44,733 nt of DNA from an uncultured Paracoccaceae bacterium (GCA_937920555.1 CAKZTM010000062.1:1-44733), one strand, 5' to 3'. Shown: positions 8,225-18,437, counted from the first letter of the stretch. The notes: a model not told the origin generated them from the letters alone. Translations and numbers: made by a program.

Positions 8225-8698
8225 TTAGGTCTCGTCTTCGCCTGTATCGGGTGGACGCAGCTCGGAGACAAAATCCTCGAAATCATCAGCGGCCTGAAAG
8301 TTTTTATAGACGCTGGCAAAGCGCACATAGGCGACCGTGTCGATCCGGGCCAGCGTTTCCATGACAATCTCGCCGATTTTATCAGAGGCCACATCGCTTT
8401 CCCCAAGGGATTCCAAGCGCCGCACAATGCCCGAGATCATCTGGTCGATCCGCTCGGGTTCAAGGGGGCGTTTTTGCAAGGCAATGCGGATCGAGCGCTC
8501 AAGTTTGTCGCGGTCAAATTCCTCGCGTTTGGCGTTCTTTTTGACCACCACCAGATCGCGCAGTTGTACCCGCTCGTAGGTGGTGAAGCGGCCCGCGCAG
8601 GCCGGGCAGTACCGGCGGCGTCTGATAGCTACATGGTCTTCGGCGGGGCGCGAGTCCTTCACCTGTGTGTCGATATTTCCGCAAAACGGGCAACGCAT
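8225..8698 (-). CDS. nrdR: NrdR, ATP/dATP-responsive repressor of ribonucleotide reductase genes
   Basis: NrdR senses ATP and dATP and represses nrd operons by binding NrdR boxes. The 157-residue protein begins with a zinc ribbon ([18 protein letters not shown] ... [15 protein letters not shown], four Cys), followed by an ATP-cone domain (about residues 46-136; [32 protein letters not shown]). Length is canonical. It is the first gene of nrdR-ribD, a common arrangement in proteobacteria. No nrd gene lies in this window. Confidence 0.97.
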   Translation of the reverse strand: MRCPFCGNIDTQVKDSRPAEDHVAIRRRRYCPACAGRFTTYERVQLRDLVVVKKNAKREEFDRDKLERSIRIALQKRPLEPERIDQMISGIVRRLESLGESDVASDKIGEIVMETLARIDTVAYVRFASVYKNFQAADDFEDFVSELRPPDTGEDET

Positions 8699-8845
8699 GC
8701 CTAATCCCTCGTGTTCGTTTTTTATTTTCTACGATCACTATAGGGGGAACCCAACCGATTGGGTAGAGGCCAGTTGAAGGCACAAGATGTTTTGTGTGGT
8801 TTTGACGTCCCAGTCGGGCCCTGCGGGAAATGTTTGGATGGCCTA

Positions 8846-8876
8846 TTGACCTTCCCGTTACTGGAGGCCGTATCTG
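8846..8876 (+). promoter_or_regulatory. CueR/HmrR-type (MerR family) operator-promoter of the copper ATPase gene
   Basis: TTGACC (8846-8851) and TATCTG (8871-8876) are separated by exactly 19 bases, the over-long spacer typical of MerR-family activated promoters. The spacer holds the partial dyad TTCC-CGTTAC-TGGAGG. The stretch TTGACCTTCCCGTTACTGGA closely resembles copper-ATPase promoters controlled by CueR or HmrR. It ends 27 bp before the copA-like ATG, so copper-induced expression is the natural reading. No cueR/hmrR gene lies in the window. Confidence 0.65.
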
Positions 8877-8903
8877 TGGGCTGAGATAGAGGAGCCGTTG
8901 GTG

Positions 8904-11282
8904 ATGGACCACTCAAGCCTTGCGCAAAATGATGCAGTCGTGATGGAGGCCGCCCGTCTTCGCGAGGCTGCGACCGTTCCGGTGGACGGAGCTGTCAAAG
9001 ACCCTGTTTGCGGCATGACAGTGGCGCTTGACGCGCAAAAGCCCAGTGTCGCCCATAAAGGTGCTGATTATCATTTTTGTGGGCAAAGTTGTGCGGACCG
9101 CTTCGAGGGTGATCCTTATTTCTATTTGTCCGGCAACAAGGCCCGCAAAAAGCAGGTGGCGGCCAAGGATGCGCTGTTTACCTGTCCCATGGACCCGGAA
9201 ATTGTACAGGAGGGGCAAGGCACATGTCCGATCTGCGGTATGGCGTTGGAGCCTATGGACGGCGTCGCGGACGGTCCCAATCATGAGTTGATCGATTTCA
9301 CCAGACGGCTTTGGGTCAGTCTTTGCGCGGCCATCCCGCTGTTGATTTTGACCATGGGCCCTATGGTTGGCTTGCCCATTCGTGATTGGCTTGGGGAGCG
9401 GGTGTCGGTTTTGCTGGAGTTTGCGCTGGCAACGCCCGTGGTTTTATGGGCTGCCTGGCCGTTTTTCCAGCGCGGTTGGACATCGGTGAGGACATGGAAC
9501 CTCAACATGTGGACGCTGATTATGATCGGGGTCGGGGCGGCTTACGGATATTCTGTGGTGGCCACGTTCCTGCCGCAGCTCTTTCCAGCCGGATTGCAGA
9601 TGCATGGCGGGCATATACCGGTGTATTTCGAGGCGGCAGTGGTCATCATAGCGTTGGTTTTTGTGGGGCAGGTGCTGGAGTTGCGGGCCCGTGAGCGCAC
9701 CGGCGACGCCATTCGTGCGCTGTTGGATCTTGCGCCCAAAACCGCGCGCCGGATCACCCCGGAGGGGGATGAATATGACGCGCCTTTGGCCAACATCATT
9801 GCCGGTGATCATCTGCGGGTGCGTCCCGGCGAGGCGCTTGCGGTGGATGGTGTGGTGCTCAGCGGGGCAAGTTCGGTAGACGAAAGCATGCTGACCGGTG
9901 AGCCCTTGGCGGTCGAAAAAGGCCCCGGTGATCCGGTTACGGGCGGGACGTTGAACAAAAACGGCGCGCTGGTGATTGAGGCGGTGCAGGTCGGCGACGA
10001 GACCATGCTGGCGCGGATTGTGGCCATGGTGGCGTCTGCGCAGCGCTCGCGGGCGCCTATCCAGGCACTGGCGGACCGGGTCGCCTCGTATTTCGTGCCG
10101 GGTGTTGTGGCGGTGTCTGTGCTGGCGTTTTGCATTTGGCTTTGGGTCGGTCCTGAGCCGTCATTTGCCTTTGCGGTCGTGGCGGCTGTGTCGGTTTTGA
10201 TCATTGCCTGTCCCTGTGCGCTTGGGCTTGCCACGCCAATGTCGATCATGACCGCAACCGGGCGCGGTGCTCAGGCCGGGGTGTTGATCAAGGACGCGGA
10301 GGCATTGGAGCGCTTGTCGAAGGTTGATGTTCTGGTGGTCGACAAAACCGGCACTCTGACCGAGGGCAAGCCCACGCTCACGGATGTGGTTGCGGTCGGT
10401 CGGGTGGATGAGGCCCGCATGTTGTCTATGGTGCGCGGATTGGAGGCGGCATCCGAGCATCCGCTGGCGGCTGCAATTGTGGAAGGCATTGCCGCGCGCG
10501 ACATTGCGGCGGCGGAGGTCTCCGAGTTTGAGGCGGTCACGGGCCAAGGCGTTCGGGGCAGGTCGGGCGGGGTCCAAATTGCGCTGGGAAACGGGGCGAT
10601 GATGGCGCAATCAGGCGCAGTCGACCCGGCGCTTGAGGCGCAGGCGGAGGCGTGGCGCAGTGCGGCCAAGACGGTCATGTATGTGGCGGTTGATGGCGCA
10701 GCTGCCGGGCTGATTGCGGTATCTGACCCGGTCAAGCCCACGACGAAGGCCGCTCTTGGCGCGCTTCATGATGCGGGTTTGCGGGTAATCATGGCCACCG
10801 GCGATAATGAGACCACGGCGCGCGCGGTTGCGGCGGATTTGGGCATTGAGGACGTTTGGGCCGGGGTCTTGCCCGAGGACAAAAAGGCGCTGATCGATGA
10901 TTTGCAGGGCGCCGGGCACAAAGTTGCCATGGCCGGAGATGGTATCAATGATGCGCCTGCTCTGGCGACGGCGGAGGTTGGCATTGCTATGGGGCCGGGG
11001 GCGGATGTTGCGGTTGAGAGTGCGGGTGTCACGCTGTTGCACGGTGATCTGAACGGGATTGTACGGGCCAAAAACCTGTCGAATGCGACACTGGCCAATA
11101 TCAAGCAGAACCTGTTTTTGGCTTTTGCCTATAACAGCATTGGCGTGCCGATTGCAGCGGGGGTTTTATACCCGATCACAGGCGCGCTTTTGTCGCCGAT
11201 GTTGGCGGCGGCGGCCATGAGCCTGTCGTCGGTTTCGGTGATCAGCAACGCGCTTCGGCTCAAACATATCAATCTGGACTGA
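8904..11282 (+). CDS. copA: Copper-translocating P1B-type ATPase with N-terminal YHS and heavy-metal-binding domains
   Basis: This is an inner-membrane ATPase exporting copper (or silver) from the cytoplasm. Instead of HMA domains the N-terminus has a YHS domain (about residues 31-72, DPVCGMTV and CGQSC) and a short metal-binding ribbon (about 91-118, CPMDPEI ... [10 protein letters not shown]). P1B landmarks follow: TGEP (331-334) in the actuator domain, the transmembrane CPC (436-438, in [13 protein letters not shown]), DKTGT with the phosphorylated Asp (480), the SEHPLA nucleotide motif, and [10 protein letters not shown]. The CPC plus YHS layout indicates Cu(I) or Ag(I). I chose ATG 8904, 9 bases after GAGGAG; GTG 8901 and TTG 8898 are alternatives. 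The 3-prime end overlaps the convergent ATPase gene by 14 bases. Confidence 0.93.
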   Translation: MDHSSLAQNDAVVMEAARLREAATVPVDGAVKDPVCGMTVALDAQKPSVAHKGADYHFCGQSCADRFEGDPYFYLSGNKARKKQVAAKDALFTCPMDPEIVQEGQGTCPICGMALEPMDGVADGPNHELIDFTRRLWVSLCAAIPLLILTMGPMVGLPIRDWLGERVSVLLEFALATPVVLWAAWPFFQRGWTSVRTWNLNMWTLIMIGVGAAYGYSVVATFLPQLFPAGLQMHGGHIPVYFEAAVVIIALVFVGQVLELRARERTGDAIRALLDLAPKTARRITPEGDEYDAPLANIIAGDHLRVRPGEALAVDGVVLSGASSVDESMLTGEPLAVEKGPGDPVTGGTLNKNGALVIEAVQVGDETMLARIVAMVASAQRSRAPIQALADRVASYFVPGVVAVSVLAFCIWLWVGPEPSFAFAVVAAVSVLIIACPCALGLATPMSIMTATGRGAQAGVLIKDAEALERLSKVDVLVVDKTGTLTEGKPTLTDVVAVGRVDEARMLSMVRGLEAASEHPLAAAIVEGIAARDIAAAEVSEFEAVTGQGVRGRSGGVQIALGNGAMMAQSGAVDPALEAQAEAWRSAAKTVMYVAVDGAAAGLIAVSDPVKPTTKAALGALHDAGLRVIMATGDNETTARAVAADLGIEDVWAGVLPEDKKALIDDLQGAGHKVAMAGDGINDAPALATAEVGIAMGPGADVAVESAGVTLLHGDLNGIVRAKNLSNATLANIKQNLFLAFAYNSIGVPIAAGVLYPITGALLSPMLAAAAMSLSSVSVISNALRLKHINLD

Positions 11283-13926
11283 CCGGGGCGGGTTCAACCG
11301 CTTCAGTGATAAAGGCCCGCTCTCCGCCAAGATCGGAAAAGGCCCGCGTGCGGCAGCTAAAGACGATGATTTGCTGGTCGTGGGCGATTTGGGCCAGCAT
11401 ATTGAACATGGTCGAGATGCGCTCGTCATCCGTATGGATCAACGCGTCGTCCAGAATGATCGGCACGTGATTGCCCTGTTGGGCGAACAGTTTTGCGAAT
11501 GCCAGTCGGGTCAGTATGGCGATTTGCTCAAACGCGCCGCCCGAAAGGGCGTCCAGCTTGTCGGTCACCCCGTTGCGGGTGATCGTGTCGACCAGAAGTT
11601 TATCTGCATCGATCTGAAATTCGGCGCCGGCGTGCAATTGGCGCAGTAGCGGCAACAGCTCGTTGCGCACCGGTTCAAAATAGGTCTCCTGCGCGTCGGC
11701 GCGGGCAGCCTCTAGATGACTGAGCAGCAATTTGAGCGCTTGTGCGTGGTCAGAGAATTGCGCAGCCCGCTCGGTCGCCCGTTCCAATTGGCCCGTGACC
11801 TCGGCCAGTTTTTCCTCAACAGCCGCCTCGGAATGGGCCTCGATAGCGCCGGTAAGGCGTGCGAGTTCCTGCTCTTTTTGGTTGATCTCCTTACGGTCCT
11901 GCTCATCGGCTTGGACCGCGCGCTGGTAATTGGCCTGTGCTGCCAAAAGGTCAGGTGCCGCCTCGCGCAGCGCGTTAAGGGCGTCCGCGGCCTTTGATAT
12001 CGCTTGGGTTTTTTCCGATTTCGATTTGGTCAGGGCTTGCAATGTCGCGGCCTCATCTTTGGGCACGGTCAGCTCTTTGGCATCGGTGCGCAACCGGGCG
12101 AGAAGAACCTTCGCTTCTGTGTGCGCGGCCGCACTGGTGCTCAACGCGTTTTGAAGGGCCGGCAATTTATCACGCAGCTCGGTCAGGGTATCGTCCAGCT
12201 CTTCGATGGCCTGCTCAATTGCCGTGGAGGGTGGTTCTGCCTGATCCGAGCCCTTGGCCGAGACCGGCGCGGGCTTATCATGAGGGTGGCCGAGTTCATC
12301 GCACAAATCGCGCCACTCCGCTTCATGGGCGCCCAGCCCATCAGGGGCCAATGCCCTGATCTGCAAACGGGCTGTTTGCTGGTCTTTCGTGGCCGCTTTA
12401 CGCGCCTCATAAAGATCGGTCGCTGCGCGAAGGCTGTCCAAGCCCAGCGTTTGAAGCTCTGTGATCAGTTCGGTTTTGAGGGCTTGTGGGTCTTCGATCC
12501 CCTGTCCGGCCCCTTCGGCAGGGCGCAGCGCAATGGAGCCGAACCCGGGTAATGACAGGTCCACTGGCTGATCGATCAAATGCGGCGCATTGTTGGGTAT
12601 GTCCTTGCCCGCGATCTGAGCACTGGCCGTGTCGCCCATGACCGTGAAGCTGGAGAAGTGAATTTTACGGGTCTCAATCGCAATATCGCGCCTGCGCTCC
12701 AAATCCGAGAGCCGGTCCAAGACGGGCGTGCTGATTTCAATTCCGTCCAAAACCGTATCGGCCTGAGCCAGTTGTGCCTTTGGGGCTTGCAGTTGCGCGG
12801 TTATGTTCGACAGCTCCACCAACCGCTTTCGCCGTGCCGCCTTACGCTCGGAGAGCCGCATTTGGCTCAGCTTTTCACTCTGGGTGCGGCGCAGACCGTC
12901 CTTGGCCTTAATCTGAGCTTGGGCCTTGTCCAAGGCGTCTTTTGCCTTGGTCTTTGCCGTCTGCGCGGCGGTCAAAGCGTCGTCGTTTTGCGCAATCTCA
13001 CGGGCAAGAGCTTCGCGCCGCGTCTGCGCATCGGTGATTGCGTCAATGTCGCGGGTCATCTCGCGTGCGGCATTTTCCAGCAGTTTCAGGTCTTTTTCCG
13101 CGTCCTTGATCTTGCGGTCATGCTCGCGGGTGGCGTCGAGGTGTTCTGTGGCCTTGGTGATCGCATCGGTGCGGCTTTGGCGCAGCTCGGGCGCGTGCAG
13201 GTCGTTCAAACGCAGTGTTGCCTGCTTTTTTTGCGCCAGATCATGACCGAGAGCCGTGACGGAGGCCGTGAGCTCGGCTTGCACATCTCGCAGAACTTCG
13301 GCGCGGTCCTCTGCTTCCTTCCACGGACTGCCCGCCTTTGGTTTGTCTTGCTTGGTGCTCATGGCGTCGAGTTCCTGGCTGCAACGCTGAACGATACTGT
13401 CCATGCGCCTGCCGCCCGTCACCGCATCAATTTGGCCGCGCACGCTCGACATGACATCCCGGCGCGCGTCAATATCGCCGGGCCCCGTATCGACCCCGAC
13501 CGCCCCTTGACGGACCCAAAGCAATCCAAACGGCCCGTTATGTGTGCTCAGGATATTTTGCGCGATCCACTGCTCGGCCTCATCGGCCTGTTTGAGAATG
13601 GTGCCATTGGCCTTCGATGTGATCGTGGCAGATGAGCCGGATTTTTTAAGATTGAAGCGTTTTTCGATCACGTAATCTGTGCCGTTCAGCTCGATCTCGG
13701 CGCAGATACGCATCGGCCCGCCGGAATAGGGTTGCAACTCCTTCAGCTCTTTTTTACCCGATCCGTGGTCGAAAAATATCAACGCATGAAGCGCATCGAA
13801 AAACGTGCTTTTGCCGCTTTCATTTTGCGCCGTCACGGTCGTCAGCCCGTCGCCAAAGGGCCCAAGCGTGGCGGTTTTCCCGGCAAAGCGGCGAATGTTG
13901 TGAAGCTGGAGGCGGCGCAGCTTCAT
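11269..13926 (-). CDS. Rad50/SbcC-like AAA ATPase (YhaN type), coiled-coil DNA-repair protein
   Basis: This 885-residue SMC-like ATPase probably works with the nuclease encoded just upstream on DNA ends. The N-terminus [14 protein letters not shown] and Walker A NESGKST (about residues 35-41) are RecF/SbcC-like. A long Ala/Gln/Glu/Lys-rich heptad region (about 170-790) should form coiled coil, interrupted by a less helical part near 390-500. The C-terminal head has the ABC signature LSGGAFEQ and Walker B PIILDDAL, followed by IVFSCRT. The CxxC zinc hook of true Rad50 is not visible in the coiled-coil centre, which, together with the size, points to the YhaN-like branch. It overlaps the nuclease gene by 4 bases (ATGA) and converges on copA. 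The cellular role is inferred from family. Confidence 0.85.
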   Translation of the reverse strand: MKLRRLQLHNIRRFAGKTATLGPFGDGLTTVTAQNESGKSTFFDALHALIFFDHGSGKKELKELQPYSGGPMRICAEIELNGTDYVIEKRFNLKKSGSSATITSKANGTILKQADEAEQWIAQNILSTHNGPFGLLWVRQGAVGVDTGPGDIDARRDVMSSVRGQIDAVTGGRRMDSIVQRCSQELDAMSTKQDKPKAGSPWKEAEDRAEVLRDVQAELTASVTALGHDLAQKKQATLRLNDLHAPELRQSRTDAITKATEHLDATREHDRKIKDAEKDLKLLENAAREMTRDIDAITDAQTRREALAREIAQNDDALTAAQTAKTKAKDALDKAQAQIKAKDGLRRTQSEKLSQMRLSERKAARRKRLVELSNITAQLQAPKAQLAQADTVLDGIEISTPVLDRLSDLERRRDIAIETRKIHFSSFTVMGDTASAQIAGKDIPNNAPHLIDQPVDLSLPGFGSIALRPAEGAGQGIEDPQALKTELITELQTLGLDSLRAATDLYEARKAATKDQQTARLQIRALAPDGLGAHEAEWRDLCDELGHPHDKPAPVSAKGSDQAEPPSTAIEQAIEELDDTLTELRDKLPALQNALSTSAAAHTEAKVLLARLRTDAKELTVPKDEAATLQALTKSKSEKTQAISKAADALNALREAAPDLLAAQANYQRAVQADEQDRKEINQKEQELARLTGAIEAHSEAAVEEKLAEVTGQLERATERAAQFSDHAQALKLLLSHLEAARADAQETYFEPVRNELLPLLRQLHAGAEFQIDADKLLVDTITRNGVTDKLDALSGGAFEQIAILTRLAFAKLFAQQGNHVPIILDDALIHTDDERISTMFNMLAQIAHDQQIIVFSCRTRAFSDLGGERAFITEAVEPAPVSPD

Positions 13927-15038
13927 TTTTGTTCCTCTTGGGCCAGATGGAACAGATGCGAGAGCGCCATTTGGGCAATGCGTGCGTCATGCTCGGTACG
14001 CCCCTCAATTGATGTGGCATCGAAGATGCTGTCCGCGGCCACGCGCAACGCGCCGGTTTGTGCAATCAGGTCCAGATCATCGAGGTTTTGGGCCACGCCA
14101 ATACCGGTCAGGTCGGCATGGAAAAAGTGAAATTCGTCGGTGACAGCGGCGCAGGCCTCGCGCAAGCGGGCCAGTTCTGACAACCCCAAACGGCCGGTCC
14201 CGATCAGACGGATAAGCCTGTGGTCGCGGTTGGAACCGGGCAGTTCCTGCTCCAAAATCTCGCGCGGATCGTGGCCGGGAAAAAAGTCGATCTCAATGCG
14301 GTGCCACTGGTATTTGCCAAGCGGCATTTGCGTGATCCGGGGGGGCGTGCCGCGCCCGTCAATGTCCACCAGCAGAACGCCAGCAGCCGGGTGATCTTTG
14401 AAACTATCCGCCTCTGCGGCCCCTGCATACCACGCGTGGGAACTGACGGCGCCTTGACCATGCCAATCGCCCAGAGCCAGATAATCCAGATCAGACAGCT
14501 TTGCGCGGTCTGGCGGAATGGTCGCCAGAGCGCCGTCATCCGAGGTGAAATCCTTGATGCTGCCATGGGCGAGGCCAATTCTGATGCGGTGGCCCGTGTC
14601 GGCATTGTCCATCCATGCGGTCAGGTCATATCCGGGCGATCTGACGGGCGGAGGGGCGGGCAAGATTGCCACGTCCGGTCCAATTTCGATGACCTCTGGT
14701 GTCGTGGCCAAGATCACATTGTCGGGCTTATCGCGGGCCAGACGTTCCCAAAGATCGACCGCTGCCAGCGAATCGTGGTTGCCCGGCATCCAGACCCAAG
14801 TCACTTGCGGGAAGGCGGCTATCGCATCCAAAGCGCGTTTTACCAGCCGGGAGGGCGGGGCCTCGGCGTCGAAGATGTCGCCCGCGATCACCACGAGATC
14901 AGCCTTTTGAGCCACCGCAAGCTCGCCAGTGGCCCGCAGCGCGTCCAGTCGTGCGGCTTTCAAAGCGGCGCGGGTGTCCTCGTCGTATTTTCCAAAAGAC
15001 TTTCCAAGATGAAAATCTGCTGCATGCACAAAACGCAC
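13923..15038 (-). CDS. SbcD/Mre11-like metallophosphoesterase, DNA exonuclease (YhaO type)
   Basis: A predicted dimetal nuclease partner of the adjoining Rad50-like ATPase. Calcineurin-fold motifs appear in order: FVHAADFHLGK (D-x-H), VIAGDIFDAEAPP (GD), MPGNHDS (GNHD), GLAHGS and LALGDWHGQG. A C-terminal capping region runs from about residue 260. I chose the GTG at 15038, giving VRFVHAADFHL, because a clear AGGAGA site precedes it. The longer open frame to 15158 adds 40 Pro-rich residues with no homologue-like features. Together with the ATPase it forms a two-gene operon resembling Mre11-Rad50; no other repair gene is nearby. Confidence 0.86.
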   Translation of the reverse strand: MRFVHAADFHLGKSFGKYDEDTRAALKAARLDALRATGELAVAQKADLVVIAGDIFDAEAPPSRLVKRALDAIAAFPQVTWVWMPGNHDSLAAVDLWERLARDKPDNVILATTPEVIEIGPDVAILPAPPPVRSPGYDLTAWMDNADTGHRIRIGLAHGSIKDFTSDDGALATIPPDRAKLSDLDYLALGDWHGQGAVSSHAWYAGAAEADSFKDHPAAGVLLVDIDGRGTPPRITQMPLGKYQWHRIEIDFFPGHDPREILEQELPGSNRDHRLIRLIGTGRLGLSELARLREACAAVTDEFHFFHADLTGIGVAQNLDDLDLIAQTGALRVAADSIFDATSIEGRTEHDARIAQMALSHLFHLAQEEQK

Positions 15039-15242
15039 GGGGGGTGGTCTCCTGAAATCATGTGGTATGACACTGCCCTTAAGGCCCGGTGGTGTAAACG
15101 CCGAATGGGTGTTCTTTGGGGGCAGCAACAGCCCGCGCGTTGGTGCCAAGCTGCACAATGTCTATACGGGTGGGCGCATGGGCACGGGCCAATTTGAGCC
15201 ACGTTCGGGGCCGGGCCGACCCGGTCGTTTAATGTTGAGGAT

Positions 15243-15317
15243 TGGCTGGGGCGGTAGGATTCGAACCTACGATACACGATACCAAAAACCGATGCCTTAC
15301 CACTTGGCTACGCCCCA
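15243..15317 (-). tRNA. tRNA-Gln (anticodon TTG)
   Basis: The reverse strand folds as a 75-nt cloverleaf. Acceptor stem TGGGGCG pairs with CGCCCCA, followed by discriminator G and an encoded CCA. The D-arm is GCCAAGTGGTAAGGC, the anticodon loop TTTTGGT gives anticodon TTG, the variable loop has 5 bases, and the T-arm is GTAGG-TTCGAAT-CCTAC. The anticodon stem TCGGT/ATCGT has a T-T mismatch at its outer pair (27-43) and one G-T wobble, so it is weaker than usual. It lies between the nuclease gene and kdsA. Confidence 0.95.
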
Positions 15318-15400
15318 GCAATCTCGCAGTGTCATAATCAGACATGGGTCACGCTGCAAGTCTGTTTTTTCGGCTTTGCGACAGTTTTGCGATTGTTGAG

Positions 15401-16261
15401 TTAAGACAGCGTTACCGGCTGGCTTTTTGAGAGTTTGTCCAGCGCGACCAGATGGGTCAGTAGCGCGTCCATTTGATCCAGCGGGATCATGTTGGGGCCA
15501 TCGGACGGCGCGCGGTCGGGATCCTGGTGGGTTTCGATGAAAAGCCCCGCCACGCCAATGGCGACAGCGGCGCGGGCCATGACAGGTGCAAACTCCCGTT
15601 GGCCGCCCGAGGCTGTGCCCTTGCCGCCCGGTTGGGCCACGCTATGGGTGCAATCCATGATCACCGGATAGCCGGTTTGGGCCATTTGCGGCAGGCTGCG
15701 CATATCCGCGATCAGCGTGTTATAGCCAAAACTGGTGCCGCGTTCGGTCAGCAGGATATTGTGATTGCCGGTGGAGGCCACTTTTTCGGCCGTATTTGGC
15801 ATCTCCCAAGGGGCGAGGAACTGGCCCTTTTTGATATTGATTGACTTTCCGGTGTCGCCGGCTGCCACCAGCAAATCCGTCTGGCGGCACAAAAATGCGG
15901 GGATTTGCAGCACATCGACGACTTCGGCCACGATGGCGCATTGATCGGGGGCGTGCACATCTGTGAGCACCGGACAATCGAATTCGGCCCGCACGTCGTC
16001 GAGCACCCGCAGCCCTTCTTGAATGCCAAGTCCGCGTTTGCCCGATAGCGAGGTCCGATTGGCTTTATCGTAGGAGCCTTTGAAGATCACGTTGATCCCC
16101 AGCCGGTCGCAAATGGCAACCAGATGGCCTGCGATCATAAGCGCGTGGTCGCGGTTTTCCAACTGGCATGGTCCAGCGATCAAGGTCATGGGCAGGGCGT
16201 TGGATATCTCCAACGGGCCCACCTGCACCGTGCGAGGCGTTGCCCCATCATAGTTTGTCAT
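15401..16261 (-). CDS. kdsA: KdsA, 3-deoxy-8-phosphooctulonate (Kdo-8-P) synthase, metal-dependent class
   Basis: KdsA condenses phosphoenolpyruvate with arabinose 5-phosphate to Kdo-8-phosphate, feeding lipid A and, here, the capsule poly-Kdo linker. The 286-residue protein has LIAGPCQLE, IFKGSYDKANRTS, PVLTDVHAPDQC, FLCRQTDLL, the NIKKGQFLAPWEM loop, RGTSFGYN, DCTHSVAQPGG and FIETHQDPDRAPSDGPNM. The Cys in AGPC (about residue 32) is the metal ligand that separates class II (metal-dependent) enzymes from the E. coli-like class, which has Asn there. It directly follows kpsE on the same strand, so it is probably the last gene of kpsT-kpsE-kdsA. This makes it likely a capsule-linked copy; whether a second kdsA exists is unknown. 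Confidence 0.95.
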   Translation of the reverse strand: MTNYDGATPRTVQVGPLEISNALPMTLIAGPCQLENRDHALMIAGHLVAICDRLGINVIFKGSYDKANRTSLSGKRGLGIQEGLRVLDDVRAEFDCPVLTDVHAPDQCAIVAEVVDVLQIPAFLCRQTDLLVAAGDTGKSINIKKGQFLAPWEMPNTAEKVASTGNHNILLTERGTSFGYNTLIADMRSLPQMAQTGYPVIMDCTHSVAQPGGKGTASGGQREFAPVMARAAVAIGVAGLFIETHQDPDRAPSDGPNMIPLDQMDALLTHLVALDKLSKSQPVTLS

Positions 16262-17794
16262 TCAGACACTTACCTGCTCTCGAAGAATGGAAACGGTTAG
16301 AGAGATCAGGATATAGATGGATGAGAAGATGATAAATGCCAGAATCGTATTTTCCAGTTTTCGCGGATAGGTGGCCACGTCGGGGGCCACTGGGGCCACG
16401 CCCAAAGACAGGTAGCGCACCTGTCGGTCCGCCTCAATCTGGGCGTTTATCACCTGCTGAAGTGCGGTTTGCAGCATCAATTGGCGGTTTGCCAGATCGG
16501 CCTCGGCAACGGCCAGCTCGCCGGTGACCTTTGCCAGCGACGTTTTGCTGTCGGAGTTTTGTGTCATGCTGGAGCGCAATTCGTTGATCCGCGCGGTCAA
16601 ACGGTCCAGATCGGCGGTCAGCACGTCGATGCGGGTCTGATTTGGGCGCGCATTGGCGCGCATTTCCGCCAGATCAAGCAGCTTCGATTCCCGCTCCACC
16701 TCAAGGGTGTTGATGATCGACATTTGCGCGGAGATTTCAGCCTCCGCCGATAACACACCGCGGGTTTGCTGGAGTTCCAAAACCGTATTTTGCGCCCGCG
16801 TCACCGCGTTTTCCGCGTTCTCATAGGCCGCAGAAGCACCGGCCATCTGATCTTGGCGCACCCGTGCCGAGAGCTGATCGACCCGTTCCTCCGAGTAGGA
16901 AATCAGCGCGTCGGAGAACCGCTGCGAGGCTTCGGGCGTGGCGGCCACCACGTCCATCCGGATAATGCCTTCGGTCGGATCGAACCCGACTTTCACCCGC
17001 TTTTTGTAGAGTTTGAACGCAGCCTCGTCAGAGGCATCGGGCGCAAGCCGTTGGATGTCATCGATACTGTCTTGTTGGAAATGGGATATGAAACCTTCTT
17101 CATCGGCCAAGCGGCGCATGGCCTCGCGAGAGGTCAGATAGCCTTGCACCGTTATGCTGTCCTGACTGGTGGCAAAGCCGGTGCCTGCGAACAGCCCGCC
17201 CAAACTTCCACCGCCGGCAGCCTCGGATTTCTGGATCACGAATTCTGATTTAGTTTCATACATATCCGAGGCGGTGTTATAGTAATAATGGCCAACCAGA
17301 AACGTCGGCAATCCGACGAAAAACACCAACTTGACCAGCAGAAGGGCAAGCCTGCGGCGGCGGCGTTTTACGAGCGCTTTTTGGATGCTTGCGATCTCAA
17401 AGGCGCGGGTCGCCTCATCTAGAAACCCGGTATTGTCTTGTTGTGTGGCGACACCGGTTTGCATGGTTTCAGCGGGAAGCTGCACGATGCTTTCATCGGT
17501 TTTTTCGGCCTCTGCGGGCAGCATTTCAAGGATCGACTCGTCGGCATTATAGTCGATCCCACGCTCCTTGAGCATGCGGATCGCTTCATGGTCATCTGCC
17601 GGTTCCAAGCCCAGACGACGGGCTTTGCGACGCGCGCGGCGCAGCTCCCGGCCGGTGACTTTGACGTCTAGTGCAGGTTCGGACTTAACGGCTTTGGGCG
17701 GCGGCGTCGGTTCGACCTGCGCATCGCTCAAAGTGGCGTCCTGCGACGGCTCGCCGGTTTTTCGGATTTTTGCAACTCTGGGTTCAAGCGTCAT
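16262..17794 (-). CDS. kpsE: KpsE/BexC/CtrB-type capsule export inner-membrane protein
   Basis: This is a periplasm-spanning polysaccharide co-polymerase-like component that links the ABC exporter to the outer-membrane channel. A transmembrane segment near residues 150-172 (LALLLVKLVFFVGLPTFLVG) and another at the C-terminus (TILAFIIFSSIYILISLTVS) frame a periplasmic region. That region contains GFATSQDSITVQGYLTSREA (family signature) and two coiled-coil stretches (about 315-370 and 385-450). At 510 residues it is longer than classical KpsE (about 380); the excess is a roughly 145-residue charged cytoplasmic N-terminal extension rich in Glu, Lys and Arg. It overlaps kpsT by 11 bases and abuts kdsA. 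Confidence 0.88.
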   Translation of the reverse strand: MTLEPRVAKIRKTGEPSQDATLSDAQVEPTPPPKAVKSEPALDVKVTGRELRRARRKARRLGLEPADDHEAIRMLKERGIDYNADESILEMLPAEAEKTDESIVQLPAETMQTGVATQQDNTGFLDEATRAFEIASIQKALVKRRRRRLALLLVKLVFFVGLPTFLVGHYYYNTASDMYETKSEFVIQKSEAAGGGSLGGLFAGTGFATSQDSITVQGYLTSREAMRRLADEEGFISHFQQDSIDDIQRLAPDASDEAAFKLYKKRVKVGFDPTEGIIRMDVVAATPEASQRFSDALISYSEERVDQLSARVRQDQMAGASAAYENAENAVTRAQNTVLELQQTRGVLSAEAEISAQMSIINTLEVERESKLLDLAEMRANARPNQTRIDVLTADLDRLTARINELRSSMTQNSDSKTSLAKVTGELAVAEADLANRQLMLQTALQQVINAQIEADRQVRYLSLGVAPVAPDVATYPRKLENTILAFIIFSSIYILISLTVSILREQVSV

Positions 17795-18437
17795 AATGGT
17801 AAAGCTGTTTAGCTTCCTCTAACGTGTTGAATTTATGTAATGTTCCGTCGCGCAACACGGCGGCGGTTGTGCAGTAACGCTCCAATATCTGGGCGGAGTG
17901 GGAGACGATGACCACCGTCGAGCGGCTCAGCCGTTCATGCAGAATATTCCCGGCCTTGCGGTTAAATTCGGCGTCAGTGGTGCCGGGCATGCCCTCATCA
18001 ATCAGGTAGATGTCGAAATCCAGCGCCAAGAGCAACGCAAAGGTGAAACGCGCCTTCATTCCAGAGGAATATGTGGCCACGGGCATCTCAAAATATTCTT
18101 TTACATCCGTAAGATAGCGGCAAAACGCCTCCACATAATCGGGGTCCATACCGTATATGCGGGCAATATAGCGGGCGTTCTCCGCAGCGGAGTGCTTGCC
18201 CTGAATACCGCCCATGAAGCCAAGCGGGAAGGAGATACGCGAGGTGCGCCGGATTTCCCCTTCATCGGGTTGCTCCAAACCCGCCATCATATTGATAATT
18301 GTGGTTTTTCCGGTCCCGTTGGACGCCAAAATGCCCATCGATTGGCCAATATTGATCGTGAAGTCAGCCCGATCAAGGATGACTTTTCGGGTCTTGCCGG
18401 TCCAAAAGGACTTACTGACGTTACGAAACTCGATCAT
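17784..18437 (-). CDS. kpsT: KpsT-type capsule polysaccharide ABC transporter ATP-binding protein
   Basis: This 217-residue nucleotide-binding subunit would energise capsule export. Visible motifs are Walker A ASNGTGKTT (about residues 38-46), the Q-loop region, the family-typical signature YSSGMKARFTFAL (about 122-134), Walker B DIYLIDEGMPG (about 142-152) and the switch His in IVSHSA. The short size and degenerate signature are characteristic of KpsT/BexA/CtrD. It is the first gene of kpsT-kpsE-kdsA. Its expected partner, the KpsM permease, is not encoded on either side: upstream on this strand is a non-capsular aminotransferase. A palindrome lies about 85-100 bp before the start. Confidence 0.92.
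   Translation of the reverse strand: MIEFRNVSKSFWTGKTRKVILDRADFTINIGQSMGILASNGTGKTTIINMMAGLEQPDEGEIRRTSRISFPLGFMGGIQGKHSAAENARYIARIYGMDPDYVEAFCRYLTDVKEYFEMPVATYSSGMKARFTFALLLALDFDIYLIDEGMPGTTDAEFNRKAGNILHERLSRSTVVIVSHSAQILERYCTTAAVLRDGTLHKFNTLEEAKQLYHYDA

Noticed and set aside
15039..15158. N-terminal extension of the Mre11-like nuclease
   Set aside because: An AGGAGA site precedes the internal GTG at 15038 and the metallophosphoesterase fold starts right there.
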